From an uncultured Granulosicoccus sp. (lineage in GTDB: Bacteria > Pseudomonadota > Gammaproteobacteria > Granulosicoccales > Granulosicoccaceae), in assembly GCA_947495035.1 (NCBI GenBank), contig CANLXI010000033.1, positions 1 through 64,000 of the forward strand: a stretch of 64,000 bases of DNA, read 5' to 3'. Position 1 is the stretch's first letter; every line of letters starts with the position of its first letter. The notes beneath the pieces are model-generated. The model did no database searches, was not told the DNA's origin, and saw only the letters and a program-made list of their open reading frames with translations. The position numbers were made by a program, and so were the translations under genes. Shown piece after piece: positions 17,182 through 26,385 of this stretch.

Positions 17182-17208
17182 CCGAGATTCTCTGCAGCCC
17201 GCTATACC

Positions 17209-20200
17209 TCAATGGCTGTCGGATGTTTCATCGGCAAACAGTTCAAGGATGGCTTCGGCAAGTGCATCGACGCCGTACGGTTTCTGCAGAACCGGAAAAT
17301 CGCTCTCATGCTCGTCCGTCAACATCGATTCACTGAAGCCGGACGTCAACAGTATTCTGCATCTGCGATCCTGCTGTTGCATTCTTTTCGCCACCTCATA
17401 CCCTCTGATGCCGTTCTCCAGTGCGACATCGCAAAACAGCAAGTCGTGATCATGGCCGATGTCGATGTAGTCGATGGCATCTGCACCGGTACGAATACTG
17501 GTGACGCTGAGTCCCAGAAGCCGCAGTCGCGCTTCCGTCAACTCCAGTACCTGCTGGTTGTCTTCGACCACCAGCACCGATAAAGCCATGTTCTTCAGAC
17601 GCAGGCGCGCTGGTGTGTCGGGTCTGCCTGTGCCACCTGACCTGTGTCGGGCAGGGGTGGCTGTTTCGCTCGGTGGGGGGCTTGCGTATCGGGGCAGGTA
17701 TATGGTGATGGAAGTGCCTGTACCGACCGCGGATTCTGCAACCACGTCCCCGCGGGATTGTCGAACGAATCCGAACAGAGAGGCCAGGCCCAGCCCTGTC
17801 CCTTTGCCCGGGTCCTTGGTCGTGAAGAATGGTTCGAAGATCTGTGACAGAGTCTCCTTGTCGATGCCACTGCCGGTGTCGGTCACACTCAGGCTGACAT
17901 AATCGCCTGGGGTGAGAGACAGGTTCTGATCAGCCGGAGACAATAGCGACACATTGTCGGTTCGAATGATGATGGTGCCACCTGCCGGCATGGCATCCCG
18001 GGCATTGATGGTGAGATTGATCACCGCGTTTTCTATCTCGCTACGATCGGTATGCACCTGCCAGAGTTCCGTTTCCAGGTCGGAAGTGACGGATACACGA
18101 TTGTTCAGGGAAGTCTGCAGAATCGACAGTGTTTCCACCACCAGTCTGTTCAGATTGATGATGGAGGGTTCCAGAGGGCTCTGCCTTGCAAAGGCAAGCA
18201 GGCGTCTTGTCAGGCGTGCACCCATTTCCGCGGCCCGCTCAGCCTCTTGTACGTGCAGCCTTTGTGTCTCATCGTCCGCCATGTTGGACAGGAACTCAAG
18301 TCTGCCGGAAATGATGTTGAGCAGATTGTTGAAATCGTGTGCGATGCCGCCAGAGAGTCGGCCAATGGCATCGAATTTCTGTGCGTGGCGCAGTCTCTCC
18401 TCGGCAGACTTGCGACTGGTGACATCCTCCATGATTCCAATGCAGTGGGTGGCCTTGCCCGTGATATCGCGAATATGGGAAAGCGACAGTTCTGCGGCAT
18501 AGCTGCTGGCGTTCTTTCGCCTGCATATCAGATCGAATTGCTGCAGTGGCCTCGAACCATGCTGCGCAAGGAGCTGCTCCACCGGACCGGTGTCGGCTTC
18601 ATTACCTGTGAAGGTTTCCAAGGTGTTTCCGAGAAGCTCATCAGAGCGGTATCCGGTAATCGATGTCATCGCAGTGTTGACATACAGCAGGCGTTTCTTT
18701 TCCTGTTCCATGATGAAAACGCCGACATCCAGTGCGGCAATGGCGCGATCGCGCAGCAACAGATCCTGCATCTGCCTGCGTCTGTCGGTCATGTCCTGCG
18801 CAATCAGGGCAAAGTAGGGCGGTGTCTCATCAGGGATATAGTGAAGGCGGGTTTCTGTGGGGTACAGACTACCGTCCTTGCGGCGGTGCATCGTATCGAT
18901 CACGGTTCGGGACATGCGATTGCTGGTCACACCATCGAGCAACTCTGGCGGAAAAGTTTCCTGGAAGCTGTCTATGGTTTCGTGAAGCGTCAGCTGCTTT
19001 GATTCCTCCAGACTGTATCCCAGGTTGGTTCTCGCGGTTCTGTTCATCATCGTGATGCGAAACGTCAGGGGTTCGACGACGTAGACTTCGTTCGCAGTTT
19101 CTTCCACAACGTGCGACAGTTGACGGTGATCGGCAATGGTCTGCTCGTATTCACGTTTCAGTTGCAGCAACTCGGACAGTTCATTGAATACCAGTACGGC
19201 ACCCTGTGGACGGGACAGTCGGTCAAGAAGGGCCGTCAGTCGGCAGGAAACAGAAACACCGGATTCGTCATGATACAGCGTCGTGATGGTGTTCTCGCTG
19301 TGCTTCTGGTAGCCCGACAGCGCCTTGTGTATTGCGTTGCGAAAGTGCTGCGTCGTTGGCGAGTTGTCCGCTTCACTCCAGAGCCTGTCGAAGTTCATTC
19401 CTCTGCACAGATTGATCGACCAGCCGGTCTTGCGCTCTGCCGCCTTGTTCATGAACTGTATGTTGCCATCGACATCGAACGTTATGACGCCATCATCCAG
19501 CGATCCGAGTGTTGTTTCAATTCGGTGGTTTTCACGCTTCAACAACAGGTTGGCATCCTTGAGATGGGCGATGCTGGTCTTGAGTCTCTGCTGCATATTG
19601 GCAATGGAACGTGACAATTCCCCTACCTCGTTGGCACTATCGCTTGTGATGGGCACATCGAACTGACCCGCAGCGATTTTTCTTGCATCTGCCGTCAGGC
19701 TTTTCAGCGGGGTGATGACCAGTTGCAGAAAACCCAGCATGAAAGCGATACCAATGAGCACGACAATGAAAATCAGTGGAAGAAGCACATGGGATTGCTT
19801 GCCGGCTGACTCGAGAAAATCCGTTGTTGGCAGAAACATGATCAGTGTCCAGTCGACTCCGGACTGCTGACCGATAGGGCGTTTGAACAGGTAGCCGTCC
19901 TGCCCGGCAAGCCTGATGGTCTGTCGGTCCGAATCGCCTTCAAGGTTTGTTGTTGCAGTCGATTCGGACAGGAATTCGTAGGCTGTTCGTGTCAACGGGT
20001 CTGCAGAGTCTTCGGTTTGGGCGTCGGCTTCCTGCCTGATGGGCGACCGATTGCCGTGGGTGGAGGCCAGCAGTTGTCCCTGTTCATTGAACAGGAAGAC
20101 ACCACCTTTCTCATCGATATTCAGGGATTGAAGAAAATTCCGGAAATGGGAAAGTGACATGTCTATCGCCGCTACACCCAGAAGAACACCATCGTCGTCC

Positions 20201-20835
20201 TTCACGGTGACAGAGCGGGTGAGCATCAAGTGCTCACTGTCGTAATCCTGATAGACATCTGACCAGACAGGGGTACCATCGGCGTCGACAGCCTGGCGAT
20301 ACCAGGGCCTCGTACGTGGATCGATCTTCATCAGCCTGCGAGATATCGTATCCAGGGAACCAGTGGCCGCAAGCAGGTATTCAAGACCCAGTTGCTCGGT
20401 GTCGGGACTGGCAAACTTGACCCGTGGACTCAGCGGACTGGCCTGCAAGTCCGGTACACTGATACTCATGATGTGTCCCTGCTCGCTGGCAAAGTAGATA
20501 TCGGATACCAGCTCGGCATTCTGGTGCTGAGCCTGGTCCCAGAGAAAGCGACTGAGCGTATCGGGAGCGTCTATGCTGACCCTGCCTGCGCTGAATGCCT
20601 GCGCTGTACCCTTGATGGTCTGATCCGCAATCGTCAGAAAGCGTTCAGTCCTCGATTGGATCTCCAGCGCAGAGTTTCTGGCAGCCTGTTCGGCAACAGA
20701 ACTCATGATGCGATCTGCAAAATAAAAGGAGATCAGAACGATGATCGCAATGGCACAGAGCAGGATTGTTGCGAAGGCAAGTACCAGCAGCCTGGTCAGT
20801 GGCACATTCTCGATATGAGCCCTTAATGAACGCAT
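17209..20835 (-). CDS. Hybrid sensor histidine kinase (dCACHE-HAMP-PAS-HisKA-HATPase-REC)
   Basis: A 1208-aa membrane sensor. Order of parts: membrane helix about 14-40; periplasmic double-CACHE sensor about 43-343 (PRTRPWYRQAV motif near 175); second helix about 349-373; HAMP about 370-423; three PAS-like segments about 438-553, 573-688 and 698-808; HisKA with phospho-acceptor His833 in GGIAHDFNNLL; ATPase with N-box Asn944 (NLTINARDAMP) and G-box GKGTGLGLA; C-terminal receiver with phospho-acceptor Asp1136 (LLFCDVAL). ATG 20835 has AGGAA before it and is better than the TTG two codons earlier. No partner regulator is adjacent, so it is an orphan; dCACHE domains often bind small organic molecules, so it may sense a nutrient. 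Confidence 0.95.
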   Translation of the reverse strand: MRSLRAHIENVPLTRLLVLAFATILLCAIAIIVLISFYFADRIMSSVAEQAARNSALEIQSRTERFLTIADQTIKGTAQAFSAGRVSIDAPDTLSRFLWDQAQHQNAELVSDIYFASEQGHIMSISVPDLQASPLSPRVKFASPDTEQLGLEYLLAATGSLDTISRRLMKIDPRTRPWYRQAVDADGTPVWSDVYQDYDSEHLMLTRSVTVKDDDGVLLGVAAIDMSLSHFRNFLQSLNIDEKGGVFLFNEQGQLLASTHGNRSPIRQEADAQTEDSADPLTRTAYEFLSESTATTNLEGDSDRQTIRLAGQDGYLFKRPIGQQSGVDWTLIMFLPTTDFLESAGKQSHVLLPLIFIVVLIGIAFMLGFLQLVITPLKSLTADARKIAAGQFDVPITSDSANEVGELSRSIANMQQRLKTSIAHLKDANLLLKRENHRIETTLGSLDDGVITFDVDGNIQFMNKAAERKTGWSINLCRGMNFDRLWSEADNSPTTQHFRNAIHKALSGYQKHSENTITTLYHDESGVSVSCRLTALLDRLSRPQGAVLVFNELSELLQLKREYEQTIADHRQLSHVVEETANEVYVVEPLTFRITMMNRTARTNLGYSLEESKQLTLHETIDSFQETFPPELLDGVTSNRMSRTVIDTMHRRKDGSLYPTETRLHYIPDETPPYFALIAQDMTDRRRQMQDLLLRDRAIAALDVGVFIMEQEKKRLLYVNTAMTSITGYRSDELLGNTLETFTGNEADTGPVEQLLAQHGSRPLQQFDLICRRKNASSYAAELSLSHIRDITGKATHCIGIMEDVTSRKSAEERLRHAQKFDAIGRLSGGIAHDFNNLLNIISGRLEFLSNMADDETQRLHVQEAERAAEMGARLTRRLLAFARQSPLEPSIINLNRLVVETLSILQTSLNNRVSVTSDLETELWQVHTDRSEIENAVINLTINARDAMPAGGTIIIRTDNVSLLSPADQNLSLTPGDYVSLSVTDTGSGIDKETLSQIFEPFFTTKDPGKGTGLGLASLFGFVRQSRGDVVAESAVGTGTSITIYLPRYASPPPSETATPARHRSGGTGRPDTPARLRLKNMALSVLVVEDNQQVLELTEARLRLLGLSVTSIRTGADAIDYIDIGHDHDLLFCDVALENGIRGYEVAKRMQQQDRRCRILLTSGFSESMLTDEHESDFPVLQKPYGVDALAEAILELFADETSDSH

Positions 20836-21371
20836 CAGCAATTCCTGTTGGCTATCCGCACTTCGAGCAGACCGGGTGATCAGGTCTGGATATCAAGAAG
20901 ACGATGTCAGGCGCGCTACAGATGTCCCTCCTGGACACCAGATATGATGAGAGACATCCTGAAGAACTGGTGTCCATTCGTCACTCTGGTCAGTCAGCTG
21001 TGCTCGTAGGTCGACTTTACACCATTGTTCTGTCCGCCAAGACATGGTTTGATCGGTCAACCGGAGCCATAGGCAATATAGTGATGCTTGCGATCACGTC
21101 TTGATCGGCCAAGAGGGTTCTGCCATGCGCCTTCGAGGGAGGGATACACTGCCGGTCTCCTGCTCGGGAATGTAACCTGCTTGCCGTATCCTTGCACCAT
21201 GAAAACAGACTTGACAGCTGAATCGAACGTTCGTCGACGCTGACAGTGTTGAACAGCCTGTGACGCTTGACTGTCGTGGAACAGAGTAAAAATTGCAAAT
21301 TCAGGCTGATAACCGTTCTCGGGAGCTGCCATTGGCAAAATTCTCGTTGTCAAACTGATGAGAATATTGCA
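20836..21371. other. 536-bp intergenic region between divergent genes
   Basis: I see no convincing gene here. A palindrome CGAACGTTCG lies at 21224-21233, eight bases after a TTGACA hexamer (21211-21216); no good -10 box stands at the right distance. Short reading frames on both strands lack ribosome sites and protein-like composition. Confidence 0.5.
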
Positions 21372-21908
21372 ATGGACCATCGAAAGGCTTCTGGATGGCT
21401 GGCACTGGGCGTGGGTGCTGCTGCTGCCGTGCTGATCGCTCGTGAACTGGCTGGCACCAAAGAGCGCCGTGTGCGACTGGCGGACAGTCTGCATCAGGGG
21501 GTGGGACGAGCCAGACAGGTGGGCGGGGAGCTGCTGGATACCGGAGAGGAGCATGTCAGGTCGGTGCGTGGCAATGTGGAGTCATTACGTTCCTCAGTGG
21601 CCGACGGTATACGACCCGAACGCGAATCTTCGTCAAGATCCGAACTGGTGAGCAAACACGAATCCGCCATCATGGCATTCATGGCCAGCGTGCTGGTCAA
21701 GGGTGTTTCCAGTTATGTCAACTGGCGCCGTCTGGAACAGGCGACAGCAAATGGTGCCGGCAGGGCCGGGTCGGGCAGCGCCAGAGCCGGCAAGGAGAAG
21801 GATCCTGCCGAGATGACGGTGGCCGAGTTGCGCAAGCAGGCCTCGGAGCAGAACGTCGAAGGACGATCAAGCATGAACAAGGAAGAGTTGGTCTCGGCAC
21901 TTGAATAG
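21372..21908 (+). CDS. Membrane-anchored protein with C-terminal Rho_N/SAP-like motif
   Basis: Not a recognised gene. The 178-aa protein starts with a single hydrophobic segment (WLALGVGAAAAVLIARELAG, about 9-28), followed by a charged helical region with YtxH-like character (VGRARQVGGELLDTGEEHVRSV), a second moderately hydrophobic stretch (SAIMAFMASVLVKGV), and a C-terminal segment MTVAELRKQASEQNVEGRSSMNKEELVSAL (residue about 148 on; shown only in outline: TVAELRKQA then NKEELVSAL) that matches the Rho_N/SAP-like helix-extended-helix fold. Such domains often bind nucleic acid. The ATG at 21372 follows a weak GATGAGAA ribosome site. Confidence 0.7.
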   Translation: MDHRKASGWLALGVGAAAAVLIARELAGTKERRVRLADSLHQGVGRARQVGGELLDTGEEHVRSVRGNVESLRSSVADGIRPERESSSRSELVSKHESAIMAFMASVLVKGVSSYVNWRRLEQATANGAGRAGSGSARAGKEKDPAEMTVAELRKQASEQNVEGRSSMNKEELVSALE

Positions 21909-22047
21909 GAAGTAGCACCGCACATCAGTGGCAAGTTGGGTGGATTGACACCCTGCCGGGCACGCTGACCCAAGCCAGTTCGAGATTGCCGAGGTTTCGA
22001 TTTCTCGTCATACTCGAAAGATCACCCCGGAACGGTGCGGAGCGCGA

Positions 22048-22950
22048 TTGCAACACCATCGGTCGCTGTGCGGATATGTATCGACCCATTGGCAAGGTCA
22101 ACAGTCGCTGGCCTGGTCTTTCTGGGTCAACCTGGTTGCACTGAGAATACTGGTCTTCACGCTGCAGACGATGCTGGCTCCTCTGGAAGGCGAGGATTAC
22201 CATCGGTGGCGGATACCTGTCCTGGTTGCCGTTGTCGCCTGTCATGTTGTCCTGCTTTGCTGGCAGATCGTCGGTGTCATACGCTCCGCGGATCGACACT
22301 TTTCGGAAAACGGCAACATGGCGCTGGTCTGGGGAGTTCAACTGAGCGCCACTCTGATGTTCATACTCAGCTCGGTGTATGTGCTGGGCGCTGTGCAAAT
22401 GACCAATCGTGTCGAGGTGGCCAGCAGCACCCTTGATGCTTACAGTCTGCTGGTGCCGGAAAATTACACGATCTCCGTCTCGAGCTCCGGCAAACGTTTG
22501 TCGATAGACGGAGATATCCAGGCAGGAATGACACGTGCAGTCACGCGGCATCTGCGTGAGAATCCCCGGATCGAACAGGTCTGGCTGGACAGTGCCGGTG
22601 GAAATATCTTCGAGGCGCGCGGCCTGTATCGACTGTTCTCGATCCATCGGCTGGCCACGCATGTGGAAGGAAGCTGTACATCGGCGTGCACGACGGCCTA
22701 TGTTGGGGGTATCGAGCGAACAGCAGGCCTTGAGGCTGCATTCGGATTCCACCAGTACCGGATGGATTCACCATACGCATCGCTGGTGACAACTGCCATT
22801 TCCGAACAAGGCCTTGATGAGCAGTTGTTTCTCGACGCCGGTGTGAGTCGAGAGTTCGTCTCGCGGATGTTCGATAGCCGGCCGGAGGAGATGTGGTGGC
22901 CTGCAGCCGAGCTGCTGCGCGAACACGGCGTCGTTCACGAGTTGCGGTAG
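22048..22950 (+). CDS. Membrane protein with periplasmic ClpP/crotonase-like domain
   Basis: A 300-aa protein with three or so membrane helices in residues about 22-130 (SFWVNLVALRILVF, PVLVAVVACHVVLLCWQIVGV, ATLMFILSSVYVLGA) and a C-terminal ClpP-like domain. Visible ClpP-fold motifs are DSAGGNIFEARGLYRL (oxyanion loop), SCTSACTTAYVGG (the Ser before Ala is the likely nucleophile position) and FGFHQYR (His). It resembles uncharacterised proteins of the COG3904 type. The TTG at 22048 is supported by GGAG five bases upstream. Substrate and protease activity are unknown. Confidence 0.78.
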   Translation: MQHHRSLCGYVSTHWQGQQSLAWSFWVNLVALRILVFTLQTMLAPLEGEDYHRWRIPVLVAVVACHVVLLCWQIVGVIRSADRHFSENGNMALVWGVQLSATLMFILSSVYVLGAVQMTNRVEVASSTLDAYSLLVPENYTISVSSSGKRLSIDGDIQAGMTRAVTRHLRENPRIEQVWLDSAGGNIFEARGLYRLFSIHRLATHVEGSCTSACTTAYVGGIERTAGLEAAFGFHQYRMDSPYASLVTTAISEQGLDEQLFLDAGVSREFVSRMFDSRPEEMWWPAAELLREHGVVHELR

Positions 22951-23066
22951 TACGAACACTGGCAGCGAGCATCACTCCCGAACCTTGTTCGAGGTCCTGC
23001 AAAGAGACTTATCATTTCCCGCCGAGGCAGGTAAGATCGGCGCAGTGAGGAAACCGAGCAGGAATA

Positions 23067-23903
23067 ATGACCGCTGATGCCTATGATCCGGCGCAGGATG
23101 GCGCCAGAATGTCGTTCCGGAACGACATGAGCTATGGCGACTATCTCGATATGGACAGTCTGGTTGCGGCGCAGAAGCCTCAATCATCCGCTCATGACGA
23201 AATGCTCTTCATCATCCAGCATCAGACGTCTGAACTCTGGATGCGCCTGATTCTGCACGAGCTGTCGGCAGCGAGGGTCAGCATTGCCAGGCATGAGCAC
23301 AGTCAGGCGTTCAAGATGCTGACTCGAGTCGCTCGCATCTTCGAGCAATTGAACAATGCCTGGGATGTTCTGCGCACCATGACGCCAAGCGAATATACGC
23401 TGTTTCGTGATTCCCTCGGAAATTCCTCCGGTTTCCAGTCGCATCAGTATCGTCTGATCGAGTTCATGCTGGGCAACCGCAACCTGCAGATGATGAAGGT
23501 CCATGAACACCGGGAAGATCTGCACAGCAGACTGACTCTCGAGCTGGAACAGCCATCGTTGTATCATGTCGCACTGCGTACACTGGAGCAGGCGCTGGAT
23601 ACCACGTTCCCGTCAGAGTGCTTTCGCCTGCAGTCTCCGCATCAACATAGTGATGTCATCATGGAGGCATGGGCTCGTGTGTACCAGTCACCGGAAAAGC
23701 ATTGGGCGCAGTATGAACTGGCTGAAAAGCTGGTGGATCTGGAAGACTATTTCCGTCGTTGGCGCTTCAATCATGTGACAACCGTCGAGCGCATCATCGG
23801 GTTCAAGCGAGGCACCGGCGGTACCAGCGGCGTGAAGTACTTGCGCCGCATGCTCGAAGTCGAACTCTTCCCGGAGCTTTGGAACGTGCGCGGCGCTTTG
23901 TAG
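23067..23903 (+). CDS. kynA: Tryptophan 2,3-dioxygenase
   Basis: This haem enzyme opens the indole ring of tryptophan to give N-formylkynurenine, the first step of the kynurenine route. The 278-aa protein has the family segments LFIIQHQTSELWMRLILHEL, SSGFQSHQYRLIEFMLGN and RIIGFKRGTGGTSGV (each quoted within limits). An AGGAA ribosome site precedes the ATG. kynU follows after 134 bp on the same strand, giving a two-step tryptophan to anthranilate module; the formamidase that should act between them is not in the window. Confidence 0.97.
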   Translation: MTADAYDPAQDGARMSFRNDMSYGDYLDMDSLVAAQKPQSSAHDEMLFIIQHQTSELWMRLILHELSAARVSIARHEHSQAFKMLTRVARIFEQLNNAWDVLRTMTPSEYTLFRDSLGNSSGFQSHQYRLIEFMLGNRNLQMMKVHEHREDLHSRLTLELEQPSLYHVALRTLEQALDTTFPSECFRLQSPHQHSDVIMEAWARVYQSPEKHWAQYELAEKLVDLEDYFRRWRFNHVTTVERIIGFKRGTGGTSGVKYLRRMLEVELFPELWNVRGAL

Positions 23904-24037
23904 CCCATGCAATCTGTCCGTCCCGGCAGGCGCATTGCCGTCGTACCGTACGTCTGTCGTTTCCCTGCAAGTCCTGTCGAAAACGTTTGCTCTCACCGCG
24001 CTCTTGTGCGGTGCGATATGGAGAGAATCCTCAGCCC

Positions 24038-25231
24038 ATGACTATTGCATTACCCAGAAAAGACCTGTTCGATCTTCCCGAGGGCATCATCTATCTCGAC
24101 GGCAATTCGCTGGGGCCGCTGCCTCGAGCGGTGATGGCGCATGTCTCGCAGGTTGTCACCGAGCAGTGGGGCGGTCAACTGATTCGTGGCTGGAACCAGT
24201 CTCGCTGGATGCAACAACCGGGTCGGGTGGGAGATGTCGTGGCCCGCTTGCTGGGAGCGCCATCGGGCAGTGTCATGATGGGGGATACCTTGTCCATCAA
24301 GGTGTTTCAGGCACTGGCAGCCTCACTGGCATTACGGCCGGAACGGCGTGTCATCCTCTCCGATAATGGCAATTTTCCCACGGATCTGTACATGGCCCAG
24401 GGATTGATCGATACGCTCGGGAGCGATCACGAGCTGCGAGTGGTCGAACCCGAGGCGGTCGAGGCAGCCATCGATGAGTCGGTGGCCGTCGTGATGCTGA
24501 CCCAGGTGGATTATCGCTCGGGACGGATGCACGACATGGCGAACATCACCCGACTGACGCATCAGGCAGGCGCTGTCAGTTTGTGGGATCTGGCACACAG
24601 TGCGGGTGCCGTTCCGCTGGACCTGACAGCTACAGCCTGCGAATTCGCGGTGGGTTGCACCTACAAGTACCTGAACGGGGGCCCCGGGTCTCCGGCGTTC
24701 ATCTATGTCAGGCCCGACATGATCGAGCATACTCGCCCGGCACTGGCTGGCTGGATGGGTCACGCCGCGCCATTTGCCTTCGATCGATCCTACCAGCCCG
24801 CCATGTCGATCGAGCGCATGCGTGTCGGTACACAACCTGTCATTCAGACCAGCGCTCTGGAAGCGGCCATGGGGGTCTGGGAGGGCGTGGATATGCAAGA
24901 CATTCGACAGGCCAGTATCGAATTGTCAGAACGCTTCATCAGGGAGGTGGAGGCACGTTGCCCGGACCTGACACTGGTCAGTCCACGAAAGGCCAGCGAA
25001 CGCGGTTCGCAGGTTTCGTTTGCCTGCGAGCACGGTTATGCCGTGATGCAGGCACTCATCGATGCCGGTGTCATCGGGGACTTTCGTGCGCCGAATATCA
25101 TGCGTTTCGGTTTTACCCCACTGTATCTCGATGAAGAGGACGTGATCAAGGCTGCATCGATTCTGCAGGACATTCTGGATCACGAGCGCTGGAATGCACC
25201 GCAGTATCAAGTGGTGAATGCGGTGACCTGA
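24038..25231 (+). CDS. kynU: Kynureninase
   Basis: PLP-dependent hydrolase that cleaves kynurenine to anthranilate and alanine. The 397-aa protein begins MTIALPRKDLFDLPEGIIYLD, close to other bacterial KynU starts; the frame is open for 93 codons further upstream but that part overlaps kynA and is not KynU-like. The PLP lysine is Lys210 in CTYKYLNGGPG. It should act with kynA in tryptophan breakdown. Kmo (kynurenine monooxygenase) is absent nearby, so anthranilate rather than quinolinate is the expected product. Confidence 0.96.
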   Translation: MTIALPRKDLFDLPEGIIYLDGNSLGPLPRAVMAHVSQVVTEQWGGQLIRGWNQSRWMQQPGRVGDVVARLLGAPSGSVMMGDTLSIKVFQALAASLALRPERRVILSDNGNFPTDLYMAQGLIDTLGSDHELRVVEPEAVEAAIDESVAVVMLTQVDYRSGRMHDMANITRLTHQAGAVSLWDLAHSAGAVPLDLTATACEFAVGCTYKYLNGGPGSPAFIYVRPDMIEHTRPALAGWMGHAAPFAFDRSYQPAMSIERMRVGTQPVIQTSALEAAMGVWEGVDMQDIRQASIELSERFIREVEARCPDLTLVSPRKASERGSQVSFACEHGYAVMQALIDAGVIGDFRAPNIMRFGFTPLYLDEEDVIKAASILQDILDHERWNAPQYQVVNAVT

Positions 25232-25242
25232 ACAGTCCCGAT

Positions 25243-25278
25243 ACCGGAGCATGCATGTGATCGTGAGCAGGCTCCGGT
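25243..25278. terminator. Hairpin between convergent kynU and the OmpA-like gene
   Basis: ACCGGAGC (25243-25250) pairs with GCTCCGGT (25271-25278) with a 20-base loop in the 86-bp gap. The stem is GC-rich but no T-tract follows, so its strength is uncertain. Confidence 0.5.
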
Positions 25279-25317
25279 CCGGATCATGAAGTCAGTCGCT
25301 GATTGCCTGTCCGCAGA

Positions 25318-26019
25318 TCATACCGGCGCATCAAGCGCCTTCTGTTCCTGTCCTTCGATGATGGGCTTGATGAAGATCTCCACGCGACGATTGAGTGCGC
25401 GATTCGCAGCCGTGTCGTTGGCAACCCGAGGTTCACTCTCGCCACGACCTTCGGTGCGAATACGGCGGATGTCGACACCTTCAGCGTTCAGATACATGGC
25501 TACCGATCTTGCACGCTCGTTCGACAAGCCAAGGTTGTAGGACTCCGTACCAACGCTGTCCGTATAGCCGATGACGTGCAACAGGGTGCGGTCGTATTTG
25601 GACAGCAGGTTTGCCAGTTTGTCCAGCGCAGGGTAGAACGCCGGCTTCAGCGCCGACCTGTCGAAGTCGAATGATGCTTCACTGCTGAGGCTCACTTTCA
25701 GGGTTTCGTCCTGCAGTCTCTGGATCTCGATCTGTTTGTTGCGACGTTCCTCTTCCAGCGCAGCTTCGAGTTCCATTTGCTGCTTGTCCTGATAGCTGCC
25801 GACCGAACCGCCCGCCACAGCACCGATTACCCCTCCGAGAATGGCGCCATTGTCATGGTCCAGTTGATGGCCAATGACAGCGCCGGCAAGGGCTCCGATA
25901 GCGGCCCCCTGCTTGGCGCGACGGTCCGGGTCATTGGTGGCACAGGAAGCCAGTATCGCCGTGGTGAGCAGGGTGGCTACCGGCAGCGTGACGAGGGACG
26001 AACTGATACGTGTTTTCAT
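25318..26019 (-). CDS. OmpA-family lipoprotein with glycine zipper
   Basis: A 233-aa outer-membrane lipoprotein. The lipobox is ILASC with Cys26. Residues about 36-78 form a glycine-zipper region (AAIGALAGAVIGHQL, ILGGVIGAVAGGSVGSY), about 80-105 a short charged helix, and about 115-225 an OmpA-like peptidoglycan-binding domain (FDFDRSALKP, VIGYTDSVGTESYN, LSNERARSVAMYL, NRRVEIFI). It probably tethers the outer membrane to peptidoglycan. It resembles YiaD/YfiB-type proteins. It is convergent with kynU and divergent from maeB. Confidence 0.92.
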   Translation of the reverse strand: MKTRISSSLVTLPVATLLTTAILASCATNDPDRRAKQGAAIGALAGAVIGHQLDHDNGAILGGVIGAVAGGSVGSYQDKQQMELEAALEEERRNKQIEIQRLQDETLKVSLSSEASFDFDRSALKPAFYPALDKLANLLSKYDRTLLHVIGYTDSVGTESYNLGLSNERARSVAMYLNAEGVDIRRIRTEGRGESEPRVANDTAANRALNRRVEIFIKPIIEGQEQKALDAPV

Positions 26020-26385
26020 GATGAAGCCAGGAAGATGTGTGCAATTGAGGTGATCGTTTCAAACGGGGCAAGCCGGTCGTACGATCGGATTCATGAACCC
26101 TATTGTGGAGTGAGTGGCCAGGAATGCAATGGTTCCCCCGACTGCATGGGAATGCGCAAATGATGCAGTGCAATAGCAGGGGTGTGGCGTTGGCCAGTTC
26201 AGCCTGGTGAGCAGCCTCGAACACTCGAATCGACAGGGAAGGTACCACAGCTGGCATACCCGGCATTGCAACGCCAGAGTTTTCATCAATTCTGCAGCTG
26301 GAGAAATCGTCGGCTCGACTCTGTACGCGGGAACACTCTGGCGTTACAGTGAGTACACCAAGATCATGCCACCTGGAGAGTAGTG
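26020..26385. other. 366-bp intergenic region between the OmpA-like gene and maeB
   Basis: No gene is supported here. It must hold the divergent promoters of the OmpA-like lipoprotein and maeB, but I see no clear -35/-10 pair or strong palindrome. The ribosome site of maeB (GGAGAG) lies at its right end. Confidence 0.5.

Noticed and set aside
18052..19002. Plus-strand open frame of 316 codons inside the sensor kinase gene
   Set aside because: Shadow of the kinase PAS/HisKA coding region on the other strand; no start signal or family likeness.
24002..24037. Extension of kynU upstream to 23759
   Set aside because: The frame is open but overlaps kynA by 145 bases and the extra residues are not like any kynureninase; ATG 24038 gives the usual length.
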